Shown here: piece by piece, positions 44,590-52,783 of the stretch
How the letters are laid out: each line of letters starts with the position of its first letter
Numbering within the stretch: the first letter of the stretch is position 1
DNA from: Thiothrix caldifontis
GTDB taxonomy: Bacteria; Pseudomonadota; Gammaproteobacteria; Thiotrichales; Thiotrichaceae
NCBI RefSeq assembly: GCF_900107695.1
Contig: NZ_FNQP01000015.1
Span: 1-64,000, forward strand
Reading direction: 5' to 3'
Length of the DNA: 64,000 nt
The notes under the pieces: generated by a model
What the model was told of the DNA's origin: nothing
What the model saw: only the letters and a program-made list of their open reading frames with translations
Database searches by the model: none
Made by a program: the position numbers and the translations under genes

Positions 44590-45741
44590 ATGCATTTGCC
44601 AAAAAGTTCTTTTAGCCGTGGTGCAGCACTTGCACTAGTGTTTAGTTTGGGAGCCTGTAGTTCCGTACCTGAAAAAGTCGATACTGTTGAAAATAGTAGT
44701 ACTGCTCAGCAAGTGAGTAAGTCAGCACAACCCCAAGTGAACGGTGATTCGGCACAAGTCGTCAGCTATGGTGGAAAGGGTGTTGGCAATTACACCGCAG
44801 CAAATTTAGGCGGTGATTTTGCGGGTAACGCACAGTTGCTGAGATTCATCGACAATATGGTACAAACGCACGGTTTTAATCGCCAGTACTTGTATGGGGT
44901 GTTTTCTCAAGTACGTAACCGCGATGATGTTGCACGGCTGTGGGCAGGTTCCAGTGCTGATCCGGGTAGCCCTAAAGGTTGGCACGCTTACCGTGATCGT
45001 TTCGTGACGGCTGCCAATGTGCAACGTGGCACTGCGTTTTGGCAGGAGCACTCTGCCCATTTGCAACGTGCGCAACAGCAATACGGCGTTCCGGCAGAAT
45101 ATATTGTGGGGATTATGGGGATTGAAACCCGTTGGGGGCGCATCCTCGGTAAGCATCGGGTGATTGATGCGCTGACCACTTCGGCTATCGTGAATCAACG
45201 CCGTAGCCAATTCTTTTTTGATGAGTTGAAAAACTACATGCTGATGACGCGCAGTGAACGCATGGATCCGCTCGCGCCGAAAGGTTCGTTTGCCGGTGCA
45301 ATGGGGTATGGGCAGTTCATGCCGAGCAGCTTCTACGCTTTTGCGGTGGATTTTGACGGCGATGGTGTGCGTGATTTGTGGAATCCGGTGGATGCGATTG
45401 GCAGTATTGCCAATTACTTTGCTAAAAACGGTTGGCAACCAGGTGGTGAAGTGGCAGTTCCTGCCCAAGTCACTTCCAACCAATATGCCAGTGTGCCGGA
45501 TGGTTTTAAGGTTAAGTATTCCATGTCTGATTTGAACCGTATCGGGGTAACGCCTCAATATGGTCGCGGGGCGGCAGGGCCGGTGCATTTATTAGCACTG
45601 AGTACGGTGCCGAATGGTTACAAAGAACCTTGGATTGGCTACAAAAATTTTCACGTGATTACCCGTTATAATCGCAGTAACTATTATGCGATGACGGTGC
45701 ATTTGCTGGCGCAATCCGTGCGTGAGCGTGTCGGTAAGTAA
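44590..45741 (+). CDS. mltB: Membrane-bound lytic murein transglycosylase B
   Basis: A 383-residue lipoprotein (lipobox L-G-A-C, Cys23) of the MltB family that cleaves peptidoglycan to 1,6-anhydromuropeptides. Catalytic Glu179 in I-M-G-I-E-T-R-W-G-R is intact. A-M-G-Y-G-Q-F-M-P-S-S, D-F-D-G-D-G-V-R-D-L-W and I-A-N-Y-F-A-K-N-G-W are typical. Full length. It is followed by a strong bidirectional terminator shared with corA. Confidence 0.95.
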   Translation: MHLPKSSFSRGAALALVFSLGACSSVPEKVDTVENSSTAQQVSKSAQPQVNGDSAQVVSYGGKGVGNYTAANLGGDFAGNAQLLRFIDNMVQTHGFNRQYLYGVFSQVRNRDDVARLWAGSSADPGSPKGWHAYRDRFVTAANVQRGTAFWQEHSAHLQRAQQQYGVPAEYIVGIMGIETRWGRILGKHRVIDALTTSAIVNQRRSQFFFDELKNYMLMTRSERMDPLAPKGSFAGAMGYGQFMPSSFYAFAVDFDGDGVRDLWNPVDAIGSIANYFAKNGWQPGGEVAVPAQVTSNQYASVPDGFKVKYSMSDLNRIGVTPQYGRGAAGPVHLLALSTVPNGYKEPWIGYKNFHVITRYNRSNYYAMTVHLLAQSVRERVGK

Positions 45742-45746
45742 TGCAT

Positions 45747-45782
45747 GGCAAGGGTGCGCCGCTGTGTGCGCCCTTGCCTTTA
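45747..45782. terminator. Bidirectional terminator between mltB and corA
   Basis: GGCAAGGG with further GC pairs matches CCCTTGCC in a long GC-rich stem, with TTTATT on the plus side. It separates the convergent genes. Confidence 0.85.
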
Positions 45783-45786
45783 TTGT

Positions 45787-46740
45787 TCAAAACCACCCTT
45801 TGCGTTTGAAAAACCAATAAGGTGCAACCCCTGCCAGAATCATTAAGCCAATCGCCATGGGGTAGCCGAATACCCAGTCTAATTCCGGCATGACGCGGAA
45901 GTTCATCCCGTACAAGCTGGCAACTAGCGTTGGCGGCAGGAATACCACCGCAGCAATCGAAAACATTTTGATGATTTTATTCTGTTCGATATTGATGAAA
46001 CCTTGCGTGGTTCCCATCAGGAAGTTGATTTTATCAAACAGAAAGGTGGTATGAGACATCAAGGTATCAATATCACGAATGACTTCAGGGATAATGTCTT
46101 GGCCTGCCTGGGTGTCACGTAACTGGCGTTGTAAAAAGGAAATAGAACGTTGCGTATCCATCAGGCACAAGCGCACTTTGCCGTTGCTGTCTTCCAAGGC
46201 TGCAAGATCGTCGATGGCACTTTCTAAATCCGTGTCGGTTTCTTCAAGCACTTTATGGCTGATAATTTCGAGTTCATGGTGTAAATCTTCGATCGTATCG
46301 GCAAGGTTTTCCACTTTTTGCTCAAACATGGTGAGTAGTAAGTGGCGAGGGCTGCGTGCCTCTACTTGACCGCGCCGTGCCCGCATTCTAAGTAGACGAA
46401 AATCAGCCAGTTCCTGTTCCCGCACTGTAATCAAGCGGTCAGTTTGGAGGATGAAAGCTACGGTGGTGGTTTCCATGCGGCCTTCGCTTTGAGTGACAAA
46501 CAAGGAGTGAACGTGAATGCCGCTGCTATCGGTGAAATAGCGGGCAGAGGATTCGATTTCCTCGACATCATCGGATTCAGGCAGCTCTGTATGGAGCAGG
46601 ACTTCTAGGCGATCGCGTTCTTCATCGGTCGTGTCTTGGGCATCAATCCAGCCGGTATGGGAAATGGCATAATCCAAGAGTTGATCGCCGAGCTTATGCT
46701 CGACTAATTTGCCCTCTGCAAAGCCGAAAAATCGTAACAT
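45787..46740 (-). CDS. corA: CorA-family magnesium/cobalt channel
   Basis: A 317-residue CorA: long cytoplasmic helical domain, two C-terminal helices (about 262-282 and 293-311) and the selectivity motif Y-G-M-N at the end of the first helix. It carries Mg2+ (and Co2+/Ni2+) across the inner membrane as a pentamer. Full length; start ATG 46740. Confidence 0.95.
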   Translation of the reverse strand: MLRFFGFAEGKLVEHKLGDQLLDYAISHTGWIDAQDTTDEERDRLEVLLHTELPESDDVEEIESSARYFTDSSGIHVHSLFVTQSEGRMETTTVAFILQTDRLITVREQELADFRLLRMRARRGQVEARSPRHLLLTMFEQKVENLADTIEDLHHELEIISHKVLEETDTDLESAIDDLAALEDSNGKVRLCLMDTQRSISFLQRQLRDTQAGQDIIPEVIRDIDTLMSHTTFLFDKINFLMGTTQGFINIEQNKIIKMFSIAAVVFLPPTLVASLYGMNFRVMPELDWVFGYPMAIGLMILAGVAPYWFFKRKGWF

Positions 46741-46763
46741 TGCTTATCTCCGGTGTGGGGTAT

Positions 46764-47627
46764 TTAACGAACGTAATTGAGTTCGCGATGCCGCAGGATC
46801 ACGTTTTCGCCCATGGTCTGGCGAAAATGTTGATACAAACGTTCTGCTAAATAAACGGAACGGTGGCGTCCACCGGTACAGCCGATTGACACAGTTAGGT
46901 AGGCTCGCTGGCAATTACTATCTAAACTGGGTAGCCAGTGACTCATGAAATCGCGGATATCCGTATACATGCGTTGTACATCGTCATGCTGCTCTAGCCA
47001 TTCGATGATACCCGCATCACGCCCTGTGAGTGAACGTAGGTCAGGCTCCCAGTAAGGATTAGGCAAACAGCGCACGTCAAATAGAAAGTCGGAATCGTTT
47101 GGTGGATTGTGTTTAAAGCCAAACGATTGAATCATAAGCGATAAATGTTGCTGCTCTGTTTGAGAAATGCGTGCTTTAAGCATTCGGCCTAATTCGTATA
47201 CGCCGATATGGGAGGTATCCAAGCGTAAATCAGCATCAATTGCTAAAGGTTCTAACAAGGTGGATTCTAGCGCAATCGCTTTGTCTAACTCTTGGGTCTC
47301 GCTGGTGAGCGGGTGGCGGCGGCGGGTTTCGTTATAACGTTTGCGCAAGATTTCTTGTTCAGCGTACAAGTACACGACCTGAGTGCTGGGAACACGTTGC
47401 CGTACCCGCTTAATAATGCTTGGTGTATCGAGCAGGCTATCACGCCCGCCTCGGATGTCGATACCGACCGCAAGATAGGGCTGCTTGGCAATTTGTGGTG
47501 TGCCCAGTAAGGCTTCCAGTAATTGCGAGGGCAGATTGTCGATACAGTAGTAACCGTTGTCTTCGAGTGTGTGCAAGGCGTAGCTTTTGCCTGCACCCGA
47601 CATGCCGCTGATAATGACTAGGTGCAT
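46764..47627 (-). CDS. rapZ: RNase adapter protein RapZ
   Basis: A 287-residue cytoplasmic nucleotide-binding protein. Walker A G-M-S-G-A-G-K-S (residues 8-15), then Y-C-I-D-N-L-P, G-I-D-I-R and the C-terminal I-G-C-T-G-G-R-H-R-S-V-Y. In enterics it steers RNase E to the glmZ small RNA and so controls amino-sugar synthesis. ATG 47627 gives the canonical start; the frame is open 36 codons farther into ptsN. The gap to ptsN is 4 bases. Last gene of the kdsC-to-rapZ run. Confidence 0.95.
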   Translation of the reverse strand: MHLVIISGMSGAGKSYALHTLEDNGYYCIDNLPSQLLEALLGTPQIAKQPYLAVGIDIRGGRDSLLDTPSIIKRVRQRVPSTQVVYLYAEQEILRKRYNETRRRHPLTSETQELDKAIALESTLLEPLAIDADLRLDTSHIGVYELGRMLKARISQTEQQHLSLMIQSFGFKHNPPNDSDFLFDVRCLPNPYWEPDLRSLTGRDAGIIEWLEQHDDVQRMYTDIRDFMSHWLPSLDSNCQRAYLTVSIGCTGGRHRSVYLAERLYQHFRQTMGENVILRHRELNYVR

Positions 47628-47631
47628 GGGA

Positions 47632-48120
47632 TTAAGCCGCAAGTGCACCCGCAAACGGGTGGCTAGGTGGATCGAAAAGTTCAAGGAAATGATCCAGCAT
47701 AGTTTGCGTGTCTTGGTAACAGCAAATTTGCTCAATCAGGGATTTTTGTATCAGGGTACTGGTCAGTTGTGTGATCAGTTCTGAGTAATCAGGGGCTTGG
47801 TTGGCTGGTACGAGGATCGCCATGAACAATTGCACCGGTTTTTTATCCGGTGTGTCCATTTTAACGCCATCTTCCAGCAACAACAAAGCCCCACAGGGTT
47901 GATGAATGGACATGCACGCATGGGGAATGGCAACGCCATTTCCAATCGCGGTACTACCCAGCTTTTCCCTATTGGTGAGGGCATCGAAAATAGCCTCTGC
48001 CTCCAAATTAGGTTGGCCTAAGGCAAGCATTTCCGCTAGTTGCTCAAAAGCACGTTTCTTACTAGAAACGTCAGGTTTGCAGGCAATCCGTGCGGCAGAG
48101 AGCAGGGTAGTCATGTCCAT
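47632..48120 (-). CDS. ptsN: PTS EIIA-Ntr-type regulatory protein
   Basis: A 162-residue EIIA domain of the nitrogen phosphotransferase system. The phospho-accepting His is in G-V-A-I-P-H-A-C-M near residue 70, after R-E-K-L-G-S-T-A-I-G-N-G. It acts in regulation, not sugar uptake. It lies between hpf and rapZ in the conserved rpoN order; downstream npr was not seen within this window. Confidence 0.95.
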   Translation of the reverse strand: MDMTTLLSAARIACKPDVSSKKRAFEQLAEMLALGQPNLEAEAIFDALTNREKLGSTAIGNGVAIPHACMSIHQPCGALLLLEDGVKMDTPDKKPVQLFMAILVPANQAPDYSELITQLTSTLIQKSLIEQICCYQDTQTMLDHFLELFDPPSHPFAGALAA

Positions 48121-48126
48121 GAGGTA

Positions 48127-48462
48127 TCAGTCCATTGTTTCTGTTGCAGCGACCATTTGGGCTGCTTCCTGGCGATGATGGTCTTTCACTTTTTCCTTGT
48201 GTTTGACAATCTGTCTGTCTAACTTATCTGTCAGAGCATCAATCGCTGCATACATATCATCGGCGTAGGCATCCGCGAACAAGTGATTGCCGTTGACGTG
48301 GAAGGTCGCTTCTGCCTTGTGACGTTGTTTTTCGACTTCGAGGATGAAATGTATTTTCATTACCTGGTCGAAGTGGCGTTTCAGGCGTTCAGCCTTTTCA
48401 CGCACATAGTTATTCATGGATTCTGTCACTTCTAGATGATGACCAGTGATTTCTAATTGCAT
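48127..48462 (-). CDS. hpf: Ribosome hibernation promoting factor (short form)
   Basis: A 111-residue HPF/YhbH: M-Q-L-E-I-T-G-H-H-L-E-V-T at the start and A-D-D-M-Y-A-A-I-D-A-L-T-D-K-L-D-R-Q near 80, followed by a short His/Lys tail. It joins 70S ribosomes into inactive 100S dimers in stationary phase. Usual place after rpoN. Confidence 0.95.
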   Translation of the reverse strand: MQLEITGHHLEVTESMNNYVREKAERLKRHFDQVMKIHFILEVEKQRHKAEATFHVNGNHLFADAYADDMYAAIDALTDKLDRQIVKHKEKVKDHHRQEAAQMVAATETMD

Positions 48463-48524
48463 AATGCAAGCTCCTTGTTCAGGTCATGGAAGAAACCATG
48501 CCCCTTGGTATATGGGGGCATGGC

Positions 48525-50015
48525 TTAGGTCGGAAGCAATGTTTTTCGGTCATGTGATGACGGAATGGACATTGCTTCACGGTACTTGGCGACGGTGCGC
48601 CGGGCTACATTGATACCCTGCTGATTGAGCAAAGTAGTCAATTGGTTATCACTTAAGGGGGAATGTTGATTTTCCTCAGTAATCAGTTTTTTGAGCATGG
48701 CGCGAATCGCCGTTGAGGAGCAGCTAGACCCGGTATCGGTGTCTACCTGACTGGAGAAAAAGTATTTGAATTCAAAGATACCACGTGGGGTATATAGGTA
48801 TTTGTTGGTGGTGACGCGGGAAATGGTGGATTCGTGCATTTCTAACTCTTCTGCAATGTCCCGGAGAATCAGTGGCTTCATCGCCTGTTCTCCATATTGC
48901 ATGAAAGCGCTTTGGCGTTCAACTATTGCTTTGGCAACACCTAACAAGGTTGAATTGCGACTTTCCACGCTGCGAATCAGCCAGCGGGCTTGTTGCAGAT
49001 TGGACTTGAAGTAAGTAGCATCGCGTTCACTTTTCACTTGCCCTAACATGTCGGCATAGTACTGATTAACTTGCAGATTTGGCGTGACTTGCGCATTTAG
49101 TGAAACCACCCATTCTCCTTTGATCTTACGGACATAGGCATCTGGTACGATGTAATCAGCGCTGGATGCTGAATAAGCACTACCCGGTCGAGGTTGTAAA
49201 CTACGCAGCAACATGAGAATTTCTTCTAACTCGCTGTGTTCTATTTTTAGTCGTTTGCTGATTTCTTTATAGTCGCGCCGTTCCATCAAGTCCAGGTGTT
49301 TTTCGACCAACTGACGGGCTTTGAACAAAATGCGGCTTTCTGGTAAGTGAGCCAGTTGAATTAGCAGGCATTCACGCAAGTCACGTGCCCCTACACCTAA
49401 CGGGTCAAGCTGTTGGATAAATTTAAGGACGACTTCAACATCTTCGAGTTCGATAAGAAGTTCTTGGCTAAGTGAGTCTACAATATCTTCCAGCGGGTCA
49501 CATAAGTATCCTGCTTCATCCAGTGAGCCGATAATCACGGTAGCAATCTGTTTGTCGATGCTGGTGAGGTTGCTCATGCGAATTTGCCATAATAGATGTT
49601 CTTGCAAACCACTATCGGCAGTATCACCTTGATTTTCTAGGAAGCCGGTGTTATCACCATTGCCATCACTGTTGCTGCTGCGGGTGTCATAAACGTCTTC
49701 CCACTCCGCATCCACATGCAATTCGTCAGGAATGTCCTGATCAAATTGTGCAGTATCTTCGGGAGCATCCGGGAAGGCATCAGGTTCAGCAATGCTATCG
49801 CTGTTGTCAGCGCTTGACACCGGTTCGCTGGGTATTTCTGGGCGTGAGTCGTCGGTCTCTTCTGCTAATTGCAGTAAAGGATTTTCCTCTAATGCTTGCT
49901 GAATTTCGTTCTGTAGCTCAAGTGAAGACAATTGCAACAAGCGGATGGCTTGCTGTAATTGTGGGGTCATTGAGAGTGTCTGACCAAGTTTGAGATCGAA
50001 TCCCTGTCTGAGCAT
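48525..50015 (-). CDS. rpoN: RNA polymerase sigma-54 factor
   Basis: A 496-residue sigma-54: N-terminal Gln-rich activator-interaction region (L-G-Q-T-L-S-M-T-P-Q-L-Q-Q-A-I), an acidic region (about 50-120), the core-binding part, and the C-terminal RpoN box A-R-R-T-V-A-K-Y-R-E, which contacts the -24 element. It must be what reads the two -24/-12 promoters at 15.9 and 23.85 kb. Flanked by lptB and hpf as in other Proteobacteria. Confidence 0.97.
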   Translation of the reverse strand: MLRQGFDLKLGQTLSMTPQLQQAIRLLQLSSLELQNEIQQALEENPLLQLAEETDDSRPEIPSEPVSSADNSDSIAEPDAFPDAPEDTAQFDQDIPDELHVDAEWEDVYDTRSSNSDGNGDNTGFLENQGDTADSGLQEHLLWQIRMSNLTSIDKQIATVIIGSLDEAGYLCDPLEDIVDSLSQELLIELEDVEVVLKFIQQLDPLGVGARDLRECLLIQLAHLPESRILFKARQLVEKHLDLMERRDYKEISKRLKIEHSELEEILMLLRSLQPRPGSAYSASSADYIVPDAYVRKIKGEWVVSLNAQVTPNLQVNQYYADMLGQVKSERDATYFKSNLQQARWLIRSVESRNSTLLGVAKAIVERQSAFMQYGEQAMKPLILRDIAEELEMHESTISRVTTNKYLYTPRGIFEFKYFFSSQVDTDTGSSCSSTAIRAMLKKLITEENQHSPLSDNQLTTLLNQQGINVARRTVAKYREAMSIPSSHDRKTLLPT

Positions 50016-50131
50016 TTTTCTTGTTGTTCCTTGTGCTTGTGAGCTATGAATCCTAACGTTCCACAGCTTTCATACTACCCTAATCGTTTGCCAGTGCAAA
50101 GATGCGATAGTCGGGGTGAATGACACCTGAC

Positions 50132-50857
50132 TCACAGTTTGAAATGTTCACCAAGATAAACGCGCCGCGCTTGTTCGTCTTGTAAGATGGTTTCGGGTGA
50201 ACCCTCGACCAAAATTTTGCCTTCGCTGAGGATGTAAGCGCGGTGGCAGATTCCCAGTGTTTCCCGAACATTGTGGTCAGTAATCAGTACACCAATGTCA
50301 CGAGTGACTAGATGACGGATGATCTTTTGAATTTCGAGAACAGAAATGGGGTCAACCCCAGCAAAAGGTTCGTCTAGTAAGATAAATGCTGGGTCACTGG
50401 CAAGCGCACGGGCAATTTCAGCACGACGGCGTTCACCACCCGATAAGCTAATGCCTTGGCTGTCACGGATGTGGGTTAGCTGGAATTCTTCCAGCAAGCT
50501 ATTCACTTTGTCTTGGCGTTGGCTGTGATTCAGATCTTTACGCAACTCCAGCACTGCCATGATATTTTGTGCTACGGTCAGTTTGCGAAAGATACTGGCT
50601 TCCTGTGCCAGATAGCCGATGCCTTCACGGGCGCGTTCGTGCATGGCTTGTGCGGTGATGTCCTTGTCGTTGAGCAATACTTGGCCTTCATCAGCACCTA
50701 CTAAACCAACAATCATGTAAAAGCAAGTGGTTTTACCTGCCCCGTTTGGCCCTAATAAGCCGACAACTTCCGCATTGTTAACGTGCAAATCCACACCTTT
50801 GAGAATTTGGCGTTTTTTATAACTTTTTTGCAGATTACGTGCGGCTAGGGTATTCAT
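50132..50857 (-). CDS. lptB: LPS export ATPase
   Basis: A 241-residue ABC ATPase. Walker [10 protein letters not shown] (36-44), signature L-S-G-G-E-R-R-R near 140, Walker [14 protein letters not shown]. It powers the LptB2FGC complex that extracts lipopolysaccharide from the inner membrane. It overlaps lptA by 4 bases. Confidence 0.96.
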   Translation of the reverse strand: MNTLAARNLQKSYKKRQILKGVDLHVNNAEVVGLLGPNGAGKTTCFYMIVGLVGADEGQVLLNDKDITAQAMHERAREGIGYLAQEASIFRKLTVAQNIMAVLELRKDLNHSQRQDKVNSLLEEFQLTHIRDSQGISLSGGERRRAEIARALASDPAFILLDEPFAGVDPISVLEIQKIIRHLVTRDIGVLITDHNVRETLGICHRAYILSEGKILVEGSPETILQDEQARRVYLGEHFKL

Positions 50858-51366
50858 TCTGCTGCTTTATTGGTGGGGTAAAACACAGCGGATACCCGCC
50901 CGGATTTGCCTTTGCCGCCTGCTTGGAGCTGACCTGTGCCGGTGAGGTATTCGATATGGTTGCTGGTAAAACGGTCTTGATCTTGCAAGAGTTCAGCGTC
51001 ACCGTCGAGGATTAAGCGTTTTTCCTTGACCAGATAGTGCATTTCACGGGCTTTGCCGCTGGCGAGCTTGCCATTGTCCATTTTTTGCTTGAGGCTGACG
51101 GGTACTCCGATGGCAAAAATACTGACAATTTCATTATTGGGGGCGTTAATCTCAATGCGGGTGGCAAGGATTTCCAAGGTTCCCTGTTTGATGGAAACGT
51201 TGCCCTCATAAGTAGCAGTACCTGCCATTTTGTCAAATACAGCGGAATCGGCTTCGATTTGTACCGGCGCTTCCACATCCGATTTCAGGGCGTGAGCGGT
51301 GGAGGTAATACCCGCGAGTAGCAGGCACAACAGCCATTTATTTAACCTGGTAAGTTGAGCGCACAT
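50854..51366 (-). CDS. lptA: LPS transport periplasmic protein LptA
   Basis: A 170-residue exported protein (signal about 1-26, A-H-A-L) of the OstA/LptA beta-jellyroll family. [22 protein letters not shown] and I-S-N-H-I-E-Y match. It forms the periplasmic bridge carrying LPS to LptD. The start is ATG 51366 or ATG 51375, both inside the end of lptC; the gene order fits the family exactly. Confidence 0.93.
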   Translation of the reverse strand: MCAQLTRLNKWLLCLLLAGITSTAHALKSDVEAPVQIEADSAVFDKMAGTATYEGNVSIKQGTLEILATRIEINAPNNEIVSIFAIGVPVSLKQKMDNGKLASGKAREMHYLVKEKRLILDGDAELLQDQDRFTSNHIEYLTGTGQLQAGGKGKSGRVSAVFYPTNKAAE

Positions 51367-51778
51367 TTGAATCAAATCTCAGTAAGTTGTCATCGAGTTT
51401 AGCGGTAAGCCCGGTTGATTGCATCGTGCCGTTGGGTGCTGTAATGAATACGTCGGCATCGGTAGAAATTTCCCGTGTCGTTTGATCATACAACAAATGG
51501 TCTGACTGTAGCTTGAATCCGGCGCTGGTATTGATTTCTGGGGCGATAATACGGCTTTGACGTTTACCTTGCCAATGCGACAAATGCTGCCCGGAAAGCT
51601 CGTAACTGATGTTGCCATCTGCCTCGACTGCCATAATGGAAAAATCCACTAGGTAATAGTCAATCTGATCTTTTTGCATGGTGACGCGCCCAAGATCGGT
51701 TTTGCTCAAATAATCTTCAACTTGGGTGGTCAGCAGAATCAGGAGCAAGACGACGATCAGCGTGATGACATGTTTCAT
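51338..51778 (-). CDS. lptC: LPS export protein LptC
   Basis: A 146-residue protein with one N-terminal membrane helix (about 3-20) and a small beta-jellyroll domain (L-S-G-Q-H-L-S-H-W, D-A-D-V-F-I-T-A-P-N-G-T). It hands LPS from LptB2FG to LptA. It overlaps kdsC by 4 bases and lptA by about 30. Confidence 0.92.
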   Translation of the reverse strand: MKHVITLIVVLLLILLTTQVEDYLSKTDLGRVTMQKDQIDYYLVDFSIMAVEADGNISYELSGQHLSHWQGKRQSRIIAPEINTSAGFKLQSDHLLYDQTTREISTDADVFITAPNGTMQSTGLTAKLDDNLLRFDSNVRSTYQVK

Positions 51779-52329
51779 GTCAAATAGCTTGCCAGTTTGG
51801 CTTGCAATTTGCCATGAGCATGTAACAGCATTTCACAAACTTCGCGTCCTGCACCACGCCCGCCATGGGTTTGTGTCACCCAATGCGCGTGCTCTTTGAC
51901 ATAGTAATGCGCATCACCGACCGCGATAGCAAAACCAACCTGCGCCATGACGGGTAAATCCACCACGTCATCACCAACATAGGCAATATTTTCCGGTTTA
52001 AGACCTGTTTGGGCGAGCAAGTCAGCAAACGCTGGGCGCTTATCGCGGTAGCCTTGCCAGATACGATTACGGGGAATTTTTAGGTTATCGGCACGGTGTA
52101 GGACGAGTTCGGATTGTCGCCCGGTGATCAGTGCCATTTCCAGCCCGCTTTCCAGCAACATACGGATACCGTGCCCATCCTTAGAGTTGAAGGCTTTGTA
52201 TTCTTGCCCGTCATCACCATAAAACAGACTACCGTCGGTCAATACACCGTCAATGTCGAAAATGACCAGTTGGGTATTGCGAGCGCGTGCCAGAACGTGT
52301 TCGGGAAGGTGGTCGAAATTAGCTATCAT
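51775..52329 (-). CDS. kdsC: KDO-8-phosphate phosphatase
   Basis: A 184-residue HAD-superfamily phosphatase: nucleophile motif V-I-F-D-I-D-G-V-L-T-D-G near residue 23, then F-N-S-K-D-G-H-G-I, I-T-G-R-Q-S and Y-V-G-D-D-V-V-D-L-P. It dephosphorylates KDO-8-phosphate in lipid A inner-core synthesis. ATG 52329 gives the usual length; the frame is open 22 codons farther. kdsD, often upstream, is not present here. Confidence 0.94.
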   Translation of the reverse strand: MIANFDHLPEHVLARARNTQLVIFDIDGVLTDGSLFYGDDGQEYKAFNSKDGHGIRMLLESGLEMALITGRQSELVLHRADNLKIPRNRIWQGYRDKRPAFADLLAQTGLKPENIAYVGDDVVDLPVMAQVGFAIAVGDAHYYVKEHAHWVTQTHGGRGAGREVCEMLLHAHGKLQAKLASYLT

Positions 52330-52418
52330 GTAAGGCGAGTCCTGCGCATAAAAGTCATTACGCCGCATGATAGCGGGATTGTGGGGGGAACCCAACCCTA
52401 TTTAATGCGCCAACTGCC

Positions 52419-52619
52419 TTATCTTACGGCAGCGGTTCCATTATGCGCGGTGACGTCTGCGTCAATTACCTTAGCAGCCACCCCCCCGCCGCCTCCATGA
52501 CTCCCACCGCCGCTACCTCCACCACCTCCACAGCCACTAGTACCACTATCGTTGATAGTAAGCAATGAAGAAATGATCGCTAACATTACCATGCCGGTCA
52601 CCAGCCATCCCCACCCCAA
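52419..52619 (-). CDS. Doubtful small glycine-rich membrane protein or gene remnant
   Basis: 66 residues if read from TTG 52619: a hydrophobic helix (about 3-20), then a run of Gly/Ser/His (S-G-C-G-G-G-G-G-S-G-G-G-S-H) as in the tails of some small membrane proteins, then a polar end. The frame is open upstream for 22 more codons with another hydrophobic stretch but no ATG, GTG or TTG before a stop at 52686-52688. It could be a real small protein or the C-terminal remnant of a decayed gene. No clear ribosome site. Confidence 0.3.
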   Translation of the reverse strand: MGWGWLVTGMVMLAIISSLLTINDSGTSGCGGGGGSGGGSHGGGGGVAAKVIDADVTAHNGTAAVR

Positions 52620-52771
52620 CAGCGACCACTCTACAATAGCCCCTGCAACAGCCCCTACAAAAACGCTAGCAGGATAAAAATGGGGTTATATCTGGGTGAT
52701 CCGATCCCTAGTGTTTTTTCCCTGCTTGCGAGTGCTGAATAGGTGCATTCGCGTATTGCCTCATGCTAGTT
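52620..52771. other. Intergenic end of the TPR block with a degenerate gene start
   Basis: Read on the minus strand, just after the large TPR gene, there is a copy of the leader that precedes the small TPR lipoprotein gene (same GAGG and ATG spacing), but here its ATG opens only about 20 codons before TAA at 52686-52688. A short word with AAAATGGGGTTA (about 52676-52688) is also found near 57.69 kb. It looks like the scar of a lost further gene copy. Confidence 0.5.
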
Positions 52772-52783
52772 TCACAGTTTTGT
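52745..52783. repeat. 39-bp direct repeat, left copy (flank of TPR block)
   Basis: Starts GCATTCGCGTATTGCC; identical at 38 of 39 positions to 57540-57578. It spans the last codons and stop of the large TPR gene and the following leader-like sequence. Confidence 0.9.
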
